DNA from: JACCRE01 sp049790855
GTDB lineage: Bacteria > Planctomycetota > Planctomycetia > Planctomycetales > Planctomycetaceae
Assembly (NCBI GenBank): GCA_049790855.1
Contig: JBAQZJ010000387.1
Location: 1-9,774 of the forward strand
Length of the DNA: 9,774 nt
Direction: 5' to 3'
Below, one piece after another: positions 1-5,789 of the stretch. The notes beneath the pieces are model-generated. The model was not told the origin of the DNA and made no database searches. It saw only the letters and a list, made by a program, of their open reading frames with translations. Both the position numbers and the translations under genes were made by a program. Position 1 is the stretch's first letter; each line of letters starts with the position of its first letter.

Positions 1-458
1 GTGCCGAAGAACGTGACGCTGCCGACGCTCGGGTGCTCGGCCGCGATCAGCTTCTGGATCGACGCCAGCAGCAACCAGCCGCCCATTGCGAACAGCGCCG
101 TCGCCGCGACGAGAAACGCGATCGACACCGCCCGGTGATACCCGTAAGGATGCCGCCGGTTCGGCTTCCACATCGCCGCGTACGACGCGAACAGAAACAC
201 GGTCGGCGGGACGAGGCTGAGCATGTCTTCCAGCCACGCCGTCTTCATCGCCTGACTAGACCCCATCACGAGGTACATCAGGATCACGACCGTCAGCAGA
301 TAGGCGATCGTCCACCACGCGAGACGCCGGGCCTGCTGGAGGACTGCGTATTGCTCGGGCGGAAACTCGAAGCCTTCGGCGAACCTCGTGTACGAATCGT
401 CGGAGCGGCGTTCCGGGCGCTCGTCGTCGCTGCGGACGCCGTCGTGCAGAAGGCTCAT
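1..458 (-). CDS. Cation diffusion facilitator (CDF) family transporter, 5' part only
   Basis: Translating the minus strand from the ATG at 458 gives an open frame of 152 residues that leaves the window at base 1 with no stop. After a charged, soluble N-terminus (residues 1-45) come three hydrophobic segments at about 46-66, 74-96 and 110-138. The loop motif HPYGYHRAVSIA (103-114) matches the conserved PYGxxR element between TM2 and TM3 of CDF metal/proton antiporters, and GSSQAMKTAWLEDML matches the family's GSSALLADALHSL region. In the usual zinc CDFs this helix carries a HxxxD metal pair; here the aligned residues appear to be Glu77 and Ser81, so metal specificity cannot be assigned. The start overlaps the stop of the upstream lipoprotein gene as ATGA, implying translational coupling. 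The family call is fairly safe; substrate and C-terminal domain are unseen. Confidence 0.8.
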   Translation of the reverse strand, partial: MSLLHDGVRSDDERPERRSDDSYTRFAEGFEFPPEQYAVLQQARRLAWWTIAYLLTVVILMYLVMGSSQAMKTAWLEDMLSLVPPTVFLFASYAAMWKPNRRHPYGYHRAVSIAFLVAATALFAMGGWLLLASIQKLIAAEHPSVGSVTFFG

Positions 459-1000
459 GGAGTCTCGGCCTCTCGTAAGACCGCGCCCTCTCCCGCGATC
501 CGCCGGCGGACCGATTCTTGCTCACTCGCCAGAAATCGGTCCAACCGCAGCAGAAACGCATTCTCGCCGGGAGGCGTCGCGAGCACGTGCTTGCCCTCGG
601 CCGTCTCGGCGAAGGTGCGCGACAGGCCGATCCGATCCGACCACGGCGTGTCGTCGGTCAGCCCGCCGAGCACGAGATCGACGTCGAACTCCTCGAGCGA
701 CGTGAACAACTCGCTTTCCGAGCCGCGGACCCAGACGACGTCCGCGTTCAACTTCTCGGCGAACCGTTCGGCGAGTTCGACCTCGATGCCGGCCGGCCGG
801 CGGTCGCTGCCGTCGTCCTTCCAGTCGGTCCACGGCTCATGGGCCGAGACGCCCACGCGAAGCGTTCCTCCTCGCACCCGGTTCAGCGTGCCTTCGGGAT
901 CGCGCGGCAGATCGCAGCCGGCGAGCGGCAGAGCCGACGTCAGGGCGAGACAAACGACGGCGGTTCGCGATCCGATCAAGGGTCTAAAGGGTCGGCTCAT
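455..1000 (-). CDS. Lipoprotein resembling one lobe of a family-3 solute-binding protein
   Basis: This 181-residue protein begins with a lipoprotein signal ending in the lipobox LAGC (Cys29), so the mature part should be membrane-anchored outside the inner membrane. Residues about 43-130 follow the first lobe of SBP_bac_3 (amino-acid-binding) proteins: GGTLRVGVSAHEPW, then GIEVELAERFAEKLNADVVW, then EEFDVDLVLGGLTDD. After WSDRIGLSRTF the usual second lobe of roughly 90 residues is absent. The chain goes straight to KHVLATPPGENAFLLRLDRF, which resembles the return strand and last helix of lobe one. The frame is continuous, so this looks like a real compact protein and not a decayed gene. It starts 172 bases after nqrM, has a weak AGGA four bases before the ATG, and overlaps the CDF gene by ATGA. 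A role with that transporter is inferred; ligand unknown. Confidence 0.75.
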   Translation of the reverse strand: MSRPFRPLIGSRTAVVCLALTSALPLAGCDLPRDPEGTLNRVRGGTLRVGVSAHEPWTDWKDDGSDRRPAGIEVELAERFAEKLNADVVWVRGSESELFTSLEEFDVDLVLGGLTDDTPWSDRIGLSRTFAETAEGKHVLATPPGENAFLLRLDRFLASEQESVRRRIAGEGAVLREAETP

Positions 1001-1026
1001 GGCGTCCTTTGTATCCTGAGGGACGG

Positions 1027-1040
1027 CGGGCGTCCGCCCG
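1027..1040. repeat. Degenerate REP-like hairpin (copy E)
   Basis: CGGGC-GTCC-GCCCG forms a perfect five-base stem with a four-base loop. On the minus strand the loop reads GGAC, keeping the GAC seen in the loops of the other copies, but the flanking GCTCGCC is missing. It lies just before the lipoprotein gene, about 27 bases upstream of its start. Membership in the family is an inference from shape and loop only. Confidence 0.4.
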
Positions 1041-1121
1041 AGGGAGCACCAGTCGCCGCCCCGGAAGATCGCCCATCTTCAGAGCCGTGATCGCCGGGCG
1101 CGCGTGGCAGAGACGTACCGA

Positions 1122-1152
1122 CCCACCGGCAGGCTGACGCCTGCCGCTCGCC
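1122..1152 (+). repeat. REP-like hairpin repeat (copy A)
   Basis: A 31-base element with a perfect seven-base stem GGCAGGC-TGAC-GCCTGCC at 1128-1145, preceded by CCCACC and followed by GCTCGCC. It sits about 20 bases beyond the nqrM stop, the 3'-end position typical of REP elements. No U-rich tract follows in either direction, so a simple intrinsic terminator is not supported; an mRNA 3'-end or partial termination role is possible. Copy B differs at one base. Confidence 0.75.
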
Positions 1153-1172
1153 GGATGCACCCGGGCTTCGGG

Positions 1173-1406
1173 TCAGTCGCGGTCGGTCGAATCGGCGACG
1201 GCCTGCGCCTCGTCGCAGTCGGCCGGTGAGCCGCCGCAGGCCATGCAGGACGATTTGCCGTCGGCGTCGCGCATCGTCGAAAGGCCGCCGCAACTGCCCT
1301 GAATGCGACGGTTCGAGAAGATCACGCCGACCGCCATCGCCACGATCACGAGACCGAAGACCGCGGCGACGATACCGATGATGATGAGCAGCTCGACCGG
1401 TGACAT
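1173..1406 (-). CDS. nqrM: NqrM, Cys-rich membrane factor for Na+-NQR maturation (DUF539 family)
   Basis: A 77-residue protein with one N-terminal membrane helix (about residues 4-30, PVELLIIIGIVAAVFGLVIV) followed by a short cytoplasmic tail with four cysteines (39, 54, 57, 64). The segment RIQGSCGGLSTM matches the GSCGGL signature of NqrM, which in Vibrio is needed to assemble Na+-NQR, probably by providing iron for the NqrD/NqrE centre. Cysteine spacing here is C-x14-C-x2-C-x6-C, looser than the compact C-x-C-x3-C cluster I recall for Vibrio. Start choice: the ATG at 1406 has GGGAGG four bases upstream; an in-frame ATG at 1418 would add four residues but has no Shine-Dalgarno sequence. It follows apbE by 48 bases, in the standard nqrA-F, apbE, nqrM order. 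Confidence 0.88.
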   Translation of the reverse strand: MSPVELLIIIGIVAAVFGLVIVAMAVGVIFSNRRIQGSCGGLSTMRDADGKSSCMACGGSPADCDEAQAVADSTDRD

Positions 1407-1454
1407 AAAGCCTCCCATGCACGGCCGAGGCGATGCACCGCCTCGGATTCAGCG

Positions 1455-2510
1455 CTATTCGGCGAATTTCGCGTCGAACGCGGGGGTCGTCTTTTCGACG
1501 AACCGCTCGCCGTCGCGCAGAATCAGCAGGGCGGCGAGATCGCGCTCGACCAGCCAATCATATCCCTCGTCGGGGCCGAGGACCATGACCGTCGTCGCAC
1601 AGGCGTCCGCCGCCATGCAGTCGTCGGCGAGAATCGTCACGGCGGTCAGCGCGTGATGCACCGGCCTTCCCGTCCGCGGGTCGAGCGTGTGCGAGTAGCG
1701 CACTCCGTCGCGTTCGAAGTAATGCCGGTAGTCGCCGCTGGTCGTCAGCGATTCGCCCGACAGTTCGACGACCATTTCGACTTCGCGGCGGTCGGGCAGC
1801 GGTTTCTCGATGCCGAGCCGCCATTTCGTCCCGTCGGCCTTCGTTCCCTGAGTGCGGACCTCCCCGCCGATCTCGACCATGAATCCCGCGACGCCAAGAT
1901 CGTCGAGGCGTGCGGCGACGACGTCGACGGCGTAGCCCGGCGCGATCGCCGAGAGATCGACCATCACCCGCGGTTCGGTTTTTTGAAGCGCAGGCGGATC
2001 GAGACGCACGTCGAGCTTCTCGTAGCCGACGTACTCGCACACCGCGGCGATCTCGTCGTCGGAGGGAATCCGTTCCGGCTGCGCCTCCGGCCCGAAGCCC
2101 CACAGGTTCACCAGCGGCATCACGGTCGCGTCGAAGGCTCCGTCGCTGTCGCGGCCGGCCTGCTGCGCAGCGGCGACGACCGTCGCCGTCGCTTCCGACA
2201 CGGGGAACCAGTCGGTCGAATCGCTCGCATTGAACCGGCTCAGTTCGGAGTCGGGCCGCCACGTCGACATCTGCTCGTCGATCGCTCGCAGAGCCGCATC
2301 GACGGCCGATTGAATCGACCTCGGCGTCTGCCCGTCGGGCAGCTGCGCGAGCTTGATCGAATAGTTCGTGCCCATCGTCTCGCCCGAGAGGGCGACCAGC
2401 TCCGGCGACTGTTCGCACCCGGCGAGGAGGAGCATCGCCAGCACGCCGAACAGGCGAGCGGGGGGCGTCAGCCTGCCGGTGGGCACACCAAATGAATGGA
2501 CGCTTCGCAC
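1455..2510 (-). CDS. apbE: FAD:protein FMN transferase ApbE (lipoprotein)
   Basis: ApbE transfers FMN from FAD to a threonine in the D-x-x-(S/T)-(G/S)-A-T motif of target proteins, here presumably NqrB Thr273 and NqrC Thr227, acting outside the inner membrane. With the GTG start at 2510 the protein has 351 residues. The signal ends in LLAGC (lipid Cys32). Family motifs follow in order: SGETMGT (42-48), MSTW (81-84), GAFDATVMPLVNLWGFG (124-140), VDLSAIAPGYAVD (184-196), GGEVRTQG (215-222), TSGDYRHYF (257-265), DPRTGRPV (277-284) and AADACAT with metal-ligand candidates Asp302 and Thr306. The usual IAKGY lysine is a proline (191). Start choice: GTG 2510 has GAGG eight bases upstream; ATG 2570 would give an over-long signal and GTG 2486 a 24-residue one, both without Shine-Dalgarno. 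A REP-like repeat encodes signal residues 10-19. Confidence 0.92.
   Translation of the reverse strand: MRSVHSFGVPTGRLTPPARLFGVLAMLLLAGCEQSPELVALSGETMGTNYSIKLAQLPDGQTPRSIQSAVDAALRAIDEQMSTWRPDSELSRFNASDSTDWFPVSEATATVVAAAQQAGRDSDGAFDATVMPLVNLWGFGPEAQPERIPSDDEIAAVCEYVGYEKLDVRLDPPALQKTEPRVMVDLSAIAPGYAVDVVAARLDDLGVAGFMVEIGGEVRTQGTKADGTKWRLGIEKPLPDRREVEMVVELSGESLTTSGDYRHYFERDGVRYSHTLDPRTGRPVHHALTAVTILADDCMAADACATTVMVLGPDEGYDWLVERDLAALLILRDGERFVEKTTPAFDAKFAE
2453..2483 (-). repeat. REP-like repeat (copy C) inside the apbE signal-peptide codons
   Basis: Read on the minus strand this segment matches copy A at 29 of 31 bases: CCCACC, GGCAGGC, TGAC, GCCCCCC, GCTCGCC. The two changes fall in the 3' stem arm and break the hairpin. 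It is in frame with apbE and encodes PTGRLTPPAR, the n-region of the lipoprotein signal peptide. Confidence 0.75.
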
Positions 2511-2670
2511 ACTCAGAACCTCTCGGCCGTTCCCTCGGTGAGCGTTCTCACACGACTCGCCTCGCCCCATAGAACGTCGGTCACTTCACAATTCGCGATC
2601 TCTTGGTGTGTGTCGATCCCGATGCCCGGAAAAAGGGGGCCGGAACCGAGGCCGACAGGAAGCGTTCGCA

Positions 2671-2701
2671 CCCACCGGCAGGCTGACGCTTGCCGCTCGC
2701 C
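2671..2701 (+). repeat. REP-like hairpin repeat (copy B)
   Basis: Same 31-base element as copy A with a single change in the 3' arm (GCTTGCC), giving one G-T pair in the stem at 2677-2694. It lies about 30 bases after the nqrF stop, in the 245-base gap before apbE. That gap otherwise shows nothing I can name: no convincing gene, and no terminator with a U-tract. Confidence 0.75.
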
Positions 2702-2731
2702 TCGTTGCGGAAGCACCGCTCGCCAGAAAAC

Positions 2732-3970
2732 TCAACTGCCGAAGTCGTCAAAGGCGATGTTCTCGGGTTCGACGCCGAGGGTGTCGAGCATTTTCAGCAC
2801 GGCCTGCAGCATCATCGGCGGGCCGCAGATGTAGTACTCGACGTCCTCGGGGGCCGGGTGGTTCTTCAGGTACTCGTCGTGCAGCACCTGGTGAATGAAG
2901 CCGGTGTAGCCGGTCCAGTTGTCGCTCGGCAGCGGGTCCGACAGCGCGATGTTGAACTTGAAGTTCGGGAACTGCTCTTCGATCGTGCGGAACTCGTCGA
3001 CGTAGAACAGCTCGCGGGTGCTGCGGCCGCCGTACCAGTAGGTCACCTTGCGGTCGGTCTTGCGTTCCTTGAACAACTCGAAGACGTGGCTGCGAAGCGG
3101 CGCCATGCCGGCCCCGCCGCCGATGTAGATCATTTCGGCCTGCGTGTCCTTGATGAAGAACTCGCCGTAGGGACCGCTGATCGTACACTTGTCGCCCGGC
3201 TTGAGGTTGAAGATGTAGCTGCTGACCTTGCCGGGGGGCGTGCCTTCGGGGGCGCGGGGCGGGGGGCTGGCGATGCGGACGTTGAGCATGATGATGCCCT
3301 CTTCGCCCGGATAGTTCGCCATCGAATAGGCGCGGAACACCGTCTCGTCGACCTTCGAGACGTACCGCCACATGTTGTACTTGTCCCAGTCCTCGCGAAA
3401 GCCGTCTTCGATGGCGAACGTCTTGTACTCGACGACGTGCGGCGGAACTTCGATCTGAATGAACCCGCCCGGCTTGAAGCCGACCTGGTCGCCGGCCGGC
3501 ACTTCGAGAATCAGTTCCTTGATGAACGTCGCGACGTTGCGGTTGCTGCGGACGGTGCAGTTCCACTTCTTGGTTTCGAAGACTTCCTCGGGCACTTCGA
3601 TCTTCATGTCCTGCTTGACGGCGACCTGGCACGAGAGCCGCAAGCCTTCTTTCGCCTGACGCGAATTGATGTGCGTCTTTTCGGTCGGCAGGATGTCGCC
3701 TCCGCCCGATAGAACAGTCACCTTGCACTGAGCGCAGGTGCCGCCGCCGCCGCAGGCCGACGAGACGAAGATCCCGTTATCCGCGAGGGCGCCGAGGAGT
3801 TTCCCGCCCGCCGGCACCGACAGGGTCTTCTGCTCGTTGACGTTGATCGTCACGCTGCCCGACGAGACGAGTTGCTTGCGGGCGATGAGAATCATCGCGA
3901 CCAGCAGCATCACGATGACCGTGAAGAACGTGACGCCGATGGCGACGATCGTCAGTTGGGTGAAATCCAT
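2732..3970 (-). CDS. nqrF: Na+-NQR subunit F, NADH dehydrogenase / ferredoxin-flavin reductase
   Basis: NqrF is the NADH-oxidising entry subunit. The 412 residues contain an N-terminal membrane anchor (about 2-31), a plant-type ferredoxin domain and a ferredoxin-NADP reductase-like module. The 2Fe-2S ligands are visible as Cys73, Cys79, Cys82 (ACGGGGTCAQC) and Cys114 (RLSCQV). The FAD-binding motif RAYSMANYP is at 213-221, the nucleotide-binding glycine motif GGGAGMAPLRSH at 284-295, CGPPMM at 382-387, and the protein ends in the family's typical FDDFGS. Length is close to the Vibrio protein (about 408). ATG at 3970 is chosen over the TTG one codon upstream; neither has a Shine-Dalgarno sequence. 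It is separated from nqrE by 258 bases filled with inverted repeats, and from apbE by about 220. Confidence 0.97.
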   Translation of the reverse strand: MDFTQLTIVAIGVTFFTVIVMLLVAMILIARKQLVSSGSVTINVNEQKTLSVPAGGKLLGALADNGIFVSSACGGGGTCAQCKVTVLSGGGDILPTEKTHINSRQAKEGLRLSCQVAVKQDMKIEVPEEVFETKKWNCTVRSNRNVATFIKELILEVPAGDQVGFKPGGFIQIEVPPHVVEYKTFAIEDGFREDWDKYNMWRYVSKVDETVFRAYSMANYPGEEGIIMLNVRIASPPPRAPEGTPPGKVSSYIFNLKPGDKCTISGPYGEFFIKDTQAEMIYIGGGAGMAPLRSHVFELFKERKTDRKVTYWYGGRSTRELFYVDEFRTIEEQFPNFKFNIALSDPLPSDNWTGYTGFIHQVLHDEYLKNHPAPEDVEYYICGPPMMLQAVLKMLDTLGVEPENIAFDDFGS

Positions 3971-4020
3971 CAAAACGACTTTCGATCGGTTGCGGCGGCG
4001 TTGTGTGCCGGCAGCCGGTC

Positions 4021-4058
4021 CCCCTCTCCCTGAGGAGAGGGGTCAGGGGTGAGGGGAT
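4021..4058. repeat. CCCCTCTCC-type hairpin repeat, copy 1 (nqrE-nqrF gap)
   Basis: CCCCTCTCC-CTGA-GGAGAGGGG (4021-4042) is a perfect nine-base stem with a tetraloop, followed by TCAGGGGTGAGGGG. Copy 2 at 4153-4190 is the same element in inverted orientation, so the two could also pair with each other across about 94 bases. This type of element is common between genes in many bacteria. The 258-base gap holds no gene. Confidence 0.8.
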
Positions 4059-4152
4059 GTCTTGCGGTGACGCTCGTCAATTTCAACGCTTCGTGCGGAG
4101 GCGCACAGGAATCCATTCGGGAACCAGGTCGCTTAAGATTCTCGTCAAACGG

Positions 4153-4190
4153 CTCCCCTCACCCCCGGCCCCTCTCCCCAAGGAGAGGGG
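4153..4190. repeat. CCCCTCTCC-type hairpin repeat, copy 2, inverted
   Basis: CCCCTCTCC-CCAA-GGAGAGGGG (4169-4190) is again a perfect nine-base stem with a different tetraloop, here preceded by CTCCCCTCACCCCC. The element is the inverted counterpart of copy 1 with a few substitutions, mostly in the loop. It starts about 38 bases after the nqrE stop. Confidence 0.8.
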
Positions 4191-4228
4191 AGCAGGCGCC
4201 CCGTCCCAACAGGGGGATCGTGACCGTC

Positions 4229-4975
4229 TCAAATCCCGCCGAACGACATGAACGCCAGGGCCATCAGGCCGGCGGCGATAAACGTGATTCCCAGCCCCTT
4301 CAGCCCGTCGGGAACGTCGCTGTATTTCAGCTTCTCGCGAATGCCCGCCAGCGCGACGATCGCCAGCGCCCAGCCGAACCCCGAGCCGAACCCGTACACG
4401 ACGCTCTCGGTGAAATTGTACTCCCGCTGAACCATGAACAGCGTCCCGCCGAGAATCGCGCAGTTGACGGTGATCAAAGGCAGAAAGATGCCCAGGGCGT
4501 TGTAAAGCGGCGGATAGAAGCGGTCGAGCGCCATTTCGAGAATCTGCACGATCGCCGCGACCACGCCGATGTAGGTGATCAACCCCAGGAACGTCAGGTC
4601 AAGATTGGCGAAGCGGAACTGGTCGCTTTCGAGGTTGCTCGGCTGGGAACCGGCGCTCGTCGCGGCGGCATCGGTCGCGGCCGCATCGGTCGATGCCGCA
4701 TCGGTCGATGCCGCATCGGTCGATTCACCAGTCGTCTCGGCGGCCGGTTGGTCGCCGTCGATCCAGGCGAGCGCCCCCGGCTTGAGCAGGTGTTGGAAGA
4801 TCACGTTATTGGCCGGCACGGTGATCGCCTGCACGACGACGACCGCGACGCCCAGCCCGAGCGCCGTCTTGACGTTCTTCGAGACGGCGAGGAACGTACA
4901 CATGCCCAGAAAGTAGGCGAGCGCCATGTTCTCGACGAACACGCTGCGAAGAAACAGATCGAATAGATGTGCCAT
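4229..4975 (-). CDS. nqrE: Na+-NQR subunit E (membrane), with an expanded loop
   Basis: NqrE is one of two homologous six-helix subunits (with NqrD) that hold an iron centre in the middle of the membrane. Both centre cysteines are present: Cys26 in LGMCTFLAVSK and Cys172 in ITVNCAILGG. Further family sequence includes RSVFVENMALAYFLGMC, DRFYPPLYNALGIFLPL, ESVVYGFGSGFGWALAIV, REKLKYSDVP and GLGITFIAAGLMALAFMSF. At 248 residues it is about 50 longer than the Vibrio protein. The extra length is one insertion at about residues 72-123 between TM2 and TM3, rich in Ala, Ser, Thr and Asp, and containing a pentapeptide repeat (STDAA/ATDAA) encoded by a 15-base tandem repeat. ATG at 4975 aligns with the family start. 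No Shine-Dalgarno is seen; the upstream gap is a GAGTCGAGAG-type repeat. Confidence 0.96.
   Translation of the reverse strand: MAHLFDLFLRSVFVENMALAYFLGMCTFLAVSKNVKTALGLGVAVVVVQAITVPANNVIFQHLLKPGALAWIDGDQPAAETTGESTDAASTDAASTDAAATDAAATSAGSQPSNLESDQFRFANLDLTFLGLITYIGVVAAIVQILEMALDRFYPPLYNALGIFLPLITVNCAILGGTLFMVQREYNFTESVVYGFGSGFGWALAIVALAGIREKLKYSDVPDGLKGLGITFIAAGLMALAFMSFGGI
4668..4727 (-). repeat. 15-bp in-frame tandem repeat, about four units, within nqrE
   Basis: Units begin at 4668, 4683, 4698 and 4713. On the plus strand the core is GCATCGGTCGATGCC; units two and three are identical, the first has GCGG in place of GATG, and the last diverges at its end. Because 15 is a multiple of three, gain or loss of a unit adds or removes five residues (STDAA) without a frameshift. 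This is a coding minisatellite, not a CRISPR. Confidence 0.9.
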
Positions 4976-4983
4976 GGCTTTTG

Positions 4984-5059
4984 AGTCGAGAGTTGAGAGT
5001 CCAGAGTCGAGAGAAGTGAGTGTCGCCGGCGTTCTTGAAACGAGGGCCGCCTTCTCTCG
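4984..5059. repeat. GAGTCGAGAG-type repeat region with hairpin (nqrD-nqrE gap)
   Basis: The gap carries a purine-rich stretch of GAGTCGAGAGTTGAGAG type (4984-5020) and a pyrimidine-rich CTCTCGTCTCTCAGTCTCTC stretch running into the nqrD stop. CGAGAGAAG (5008-5016) pairs perfectly with CTTCTCTCG (5051-5059) over a 34-base loop. It is a weaker version of the nqrC-nqrD element, apparently of the same family. Confidence 0.65.
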
Positions 5060-5071
5060 TCTCTCAGTCTC

Positions 5072-5698
5072 TCAGTCTCTTTCCACCTGCTCGGGTTTCC
5101 AGGTCCGTACAAGCCAGATCAAGACGCCGATGATGAAGAAGGCGCTCGGGGACATCAGCATCAGCCCGTTCGGCGCGTACCAGCCGCCGACGTTGACGCT
5201 CTTCAGAATCTCGTAACCGAGCAGCGTGCCGTTGCCGAACAGCTCGCGGACGATGCCGACGAAGATCAGCACGGCGCTGTAGCCGAGTCCGTTGCCGATA
5301 CCGTCGATGAAGCTGATTCCCGGCGGGCTTCTCATCGCGAAGCCTTCGGCGCGTCCCATCACGATGCAGTTGGTGATGATCAGTCCCACGAACACGCTCA
5401 GTTCTTTGGAAAGCTCGTAGAAGTACGCCTTGAGAAACTGATCGACGATGATCACCAGGCTGGCGATCACGACCATCTGCACGATGATGCGGATGCTGTT
5501 CGGAATGTAATTGCGGATCGCGGCGATCGCAGCACTGGAAAACGCGGTGACGAGCGTCACGCCGACGGCCATCACGATCGCCTTGTCGAGCCGCGTCGTG
5601 ACGGCCAGTGCCGAGCAGATCCCCAACACCTGCAACCCGATCGGGTTGTTGTTGACGATCGGGTCGAACAGGGCCTGCGAGACTTTGGGGGTGGACAT
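5072..5698 (-). CDS. nqrD: Na+-NQR subunit D (membrane)
   Basis: A 208-residue integral membrane protein of normal family length, with about six hydrophobic segments. It is the homologous partner of NqrE; together they bind an iron centre that passes electrons from the NqrF 2Fe-2S cluster towards FMN on NqrC. The expected cysteines are at 28 (LGICSALAV) and 111 (ITNCIVMGRAEGFAM). Other family sequence includes NNNPIGLQVLGICSAL at the N-terminus and IGNGLGYSAVLIFVGIVREL in the middle. The ATG at 5698 gives the expected N-terminus, but no Shine-Dalgarno sequence precedes it. A long hairpin begins four bases upstream of the start codon and extends back into the end of nqrC. The nqrE start is 96 bases beyond its stop. 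Confidence 0.96.
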   Translation of the reverse strand: MSTPKVSQALFDPIVNNNPIGLQVLGICSALAVTTRLDKAIVMAVGVTLVTAFSSAAIAAIRNYIPNSIRIIVQMVVIASLVIIVDQFLKAYFYELSKELSVFVGLIITNCIVMGRAEGFAMRSPPGISFIDGIGNGLGYSAVLIFVGIVRELFGNGTLLGYEILKSVNVGGWYAPNGLMLMSPSAFFIIGVLIWLVRTWKPEQVERD

Positions 5699-5701
5699 GA
5701 G

Positions 5702-5789
5702 GAGTTGAGGGTTGAGAGTCGAGGGTTGAGAGAGGAACGCCGGGCCGAGAGGACGAACCTCTCAACTCTCGACTCTCGACTCTCGACTC
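5702..5789 (-). repeat. Long hairpin spanning the nqrC stop codon and nqrC-nqrD gap
   Basis: The arms 5702-5732 and 5759-5789 pair over up to 31 positions, with a 19-base inner part (5714-5732 with 5759-5777) matching at 18 of 19. The loop is 26 bases. In the minus-strand transcript the three or four plus-strand G-T pairs become C-A mismatches, but the stem remains long. The right arm, a run of CGACTCT units, contains the nqrC stop and encodes its last eight residues; the left arm ends next to the nqrD start codon. Confidence 0.8.

Noticed and set aside
33..1019. Long plus-strand open frame antisense to the lipoprotein and CDF genes
   Set aside because: Arg- and Ser-rich low-complexity translation typical of GC-rich antisense frames; the opposite strand carries recognisable proteins.
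1122..1152. Intrinsic transcription terminator after nqrM
   Set aside because: The stem is strong but no run of U residues follows it on the transcribed strand, and the same element occurs in several non-terminal places.
2513..2716. 67-codon minus-strand frame in the nqrF-apbE gap, containing GERQASACRWV
   Set aside because: The same peptide appears in another frame at 997-1557 because both read through a REP-like repeat; it reflects the repeat, not a gene family.
2690..3712. 340-codon plus-strand open frame opposite nqrF
   Set aside because: It mirrors nqrF codons, has no recognisable domain, and nqrF is certain.
4668..4727. CRISPR-like short repeat pattern
   Set aside because: Units are contiguous without spacers, 15 bases long and in frame inside nqrE.
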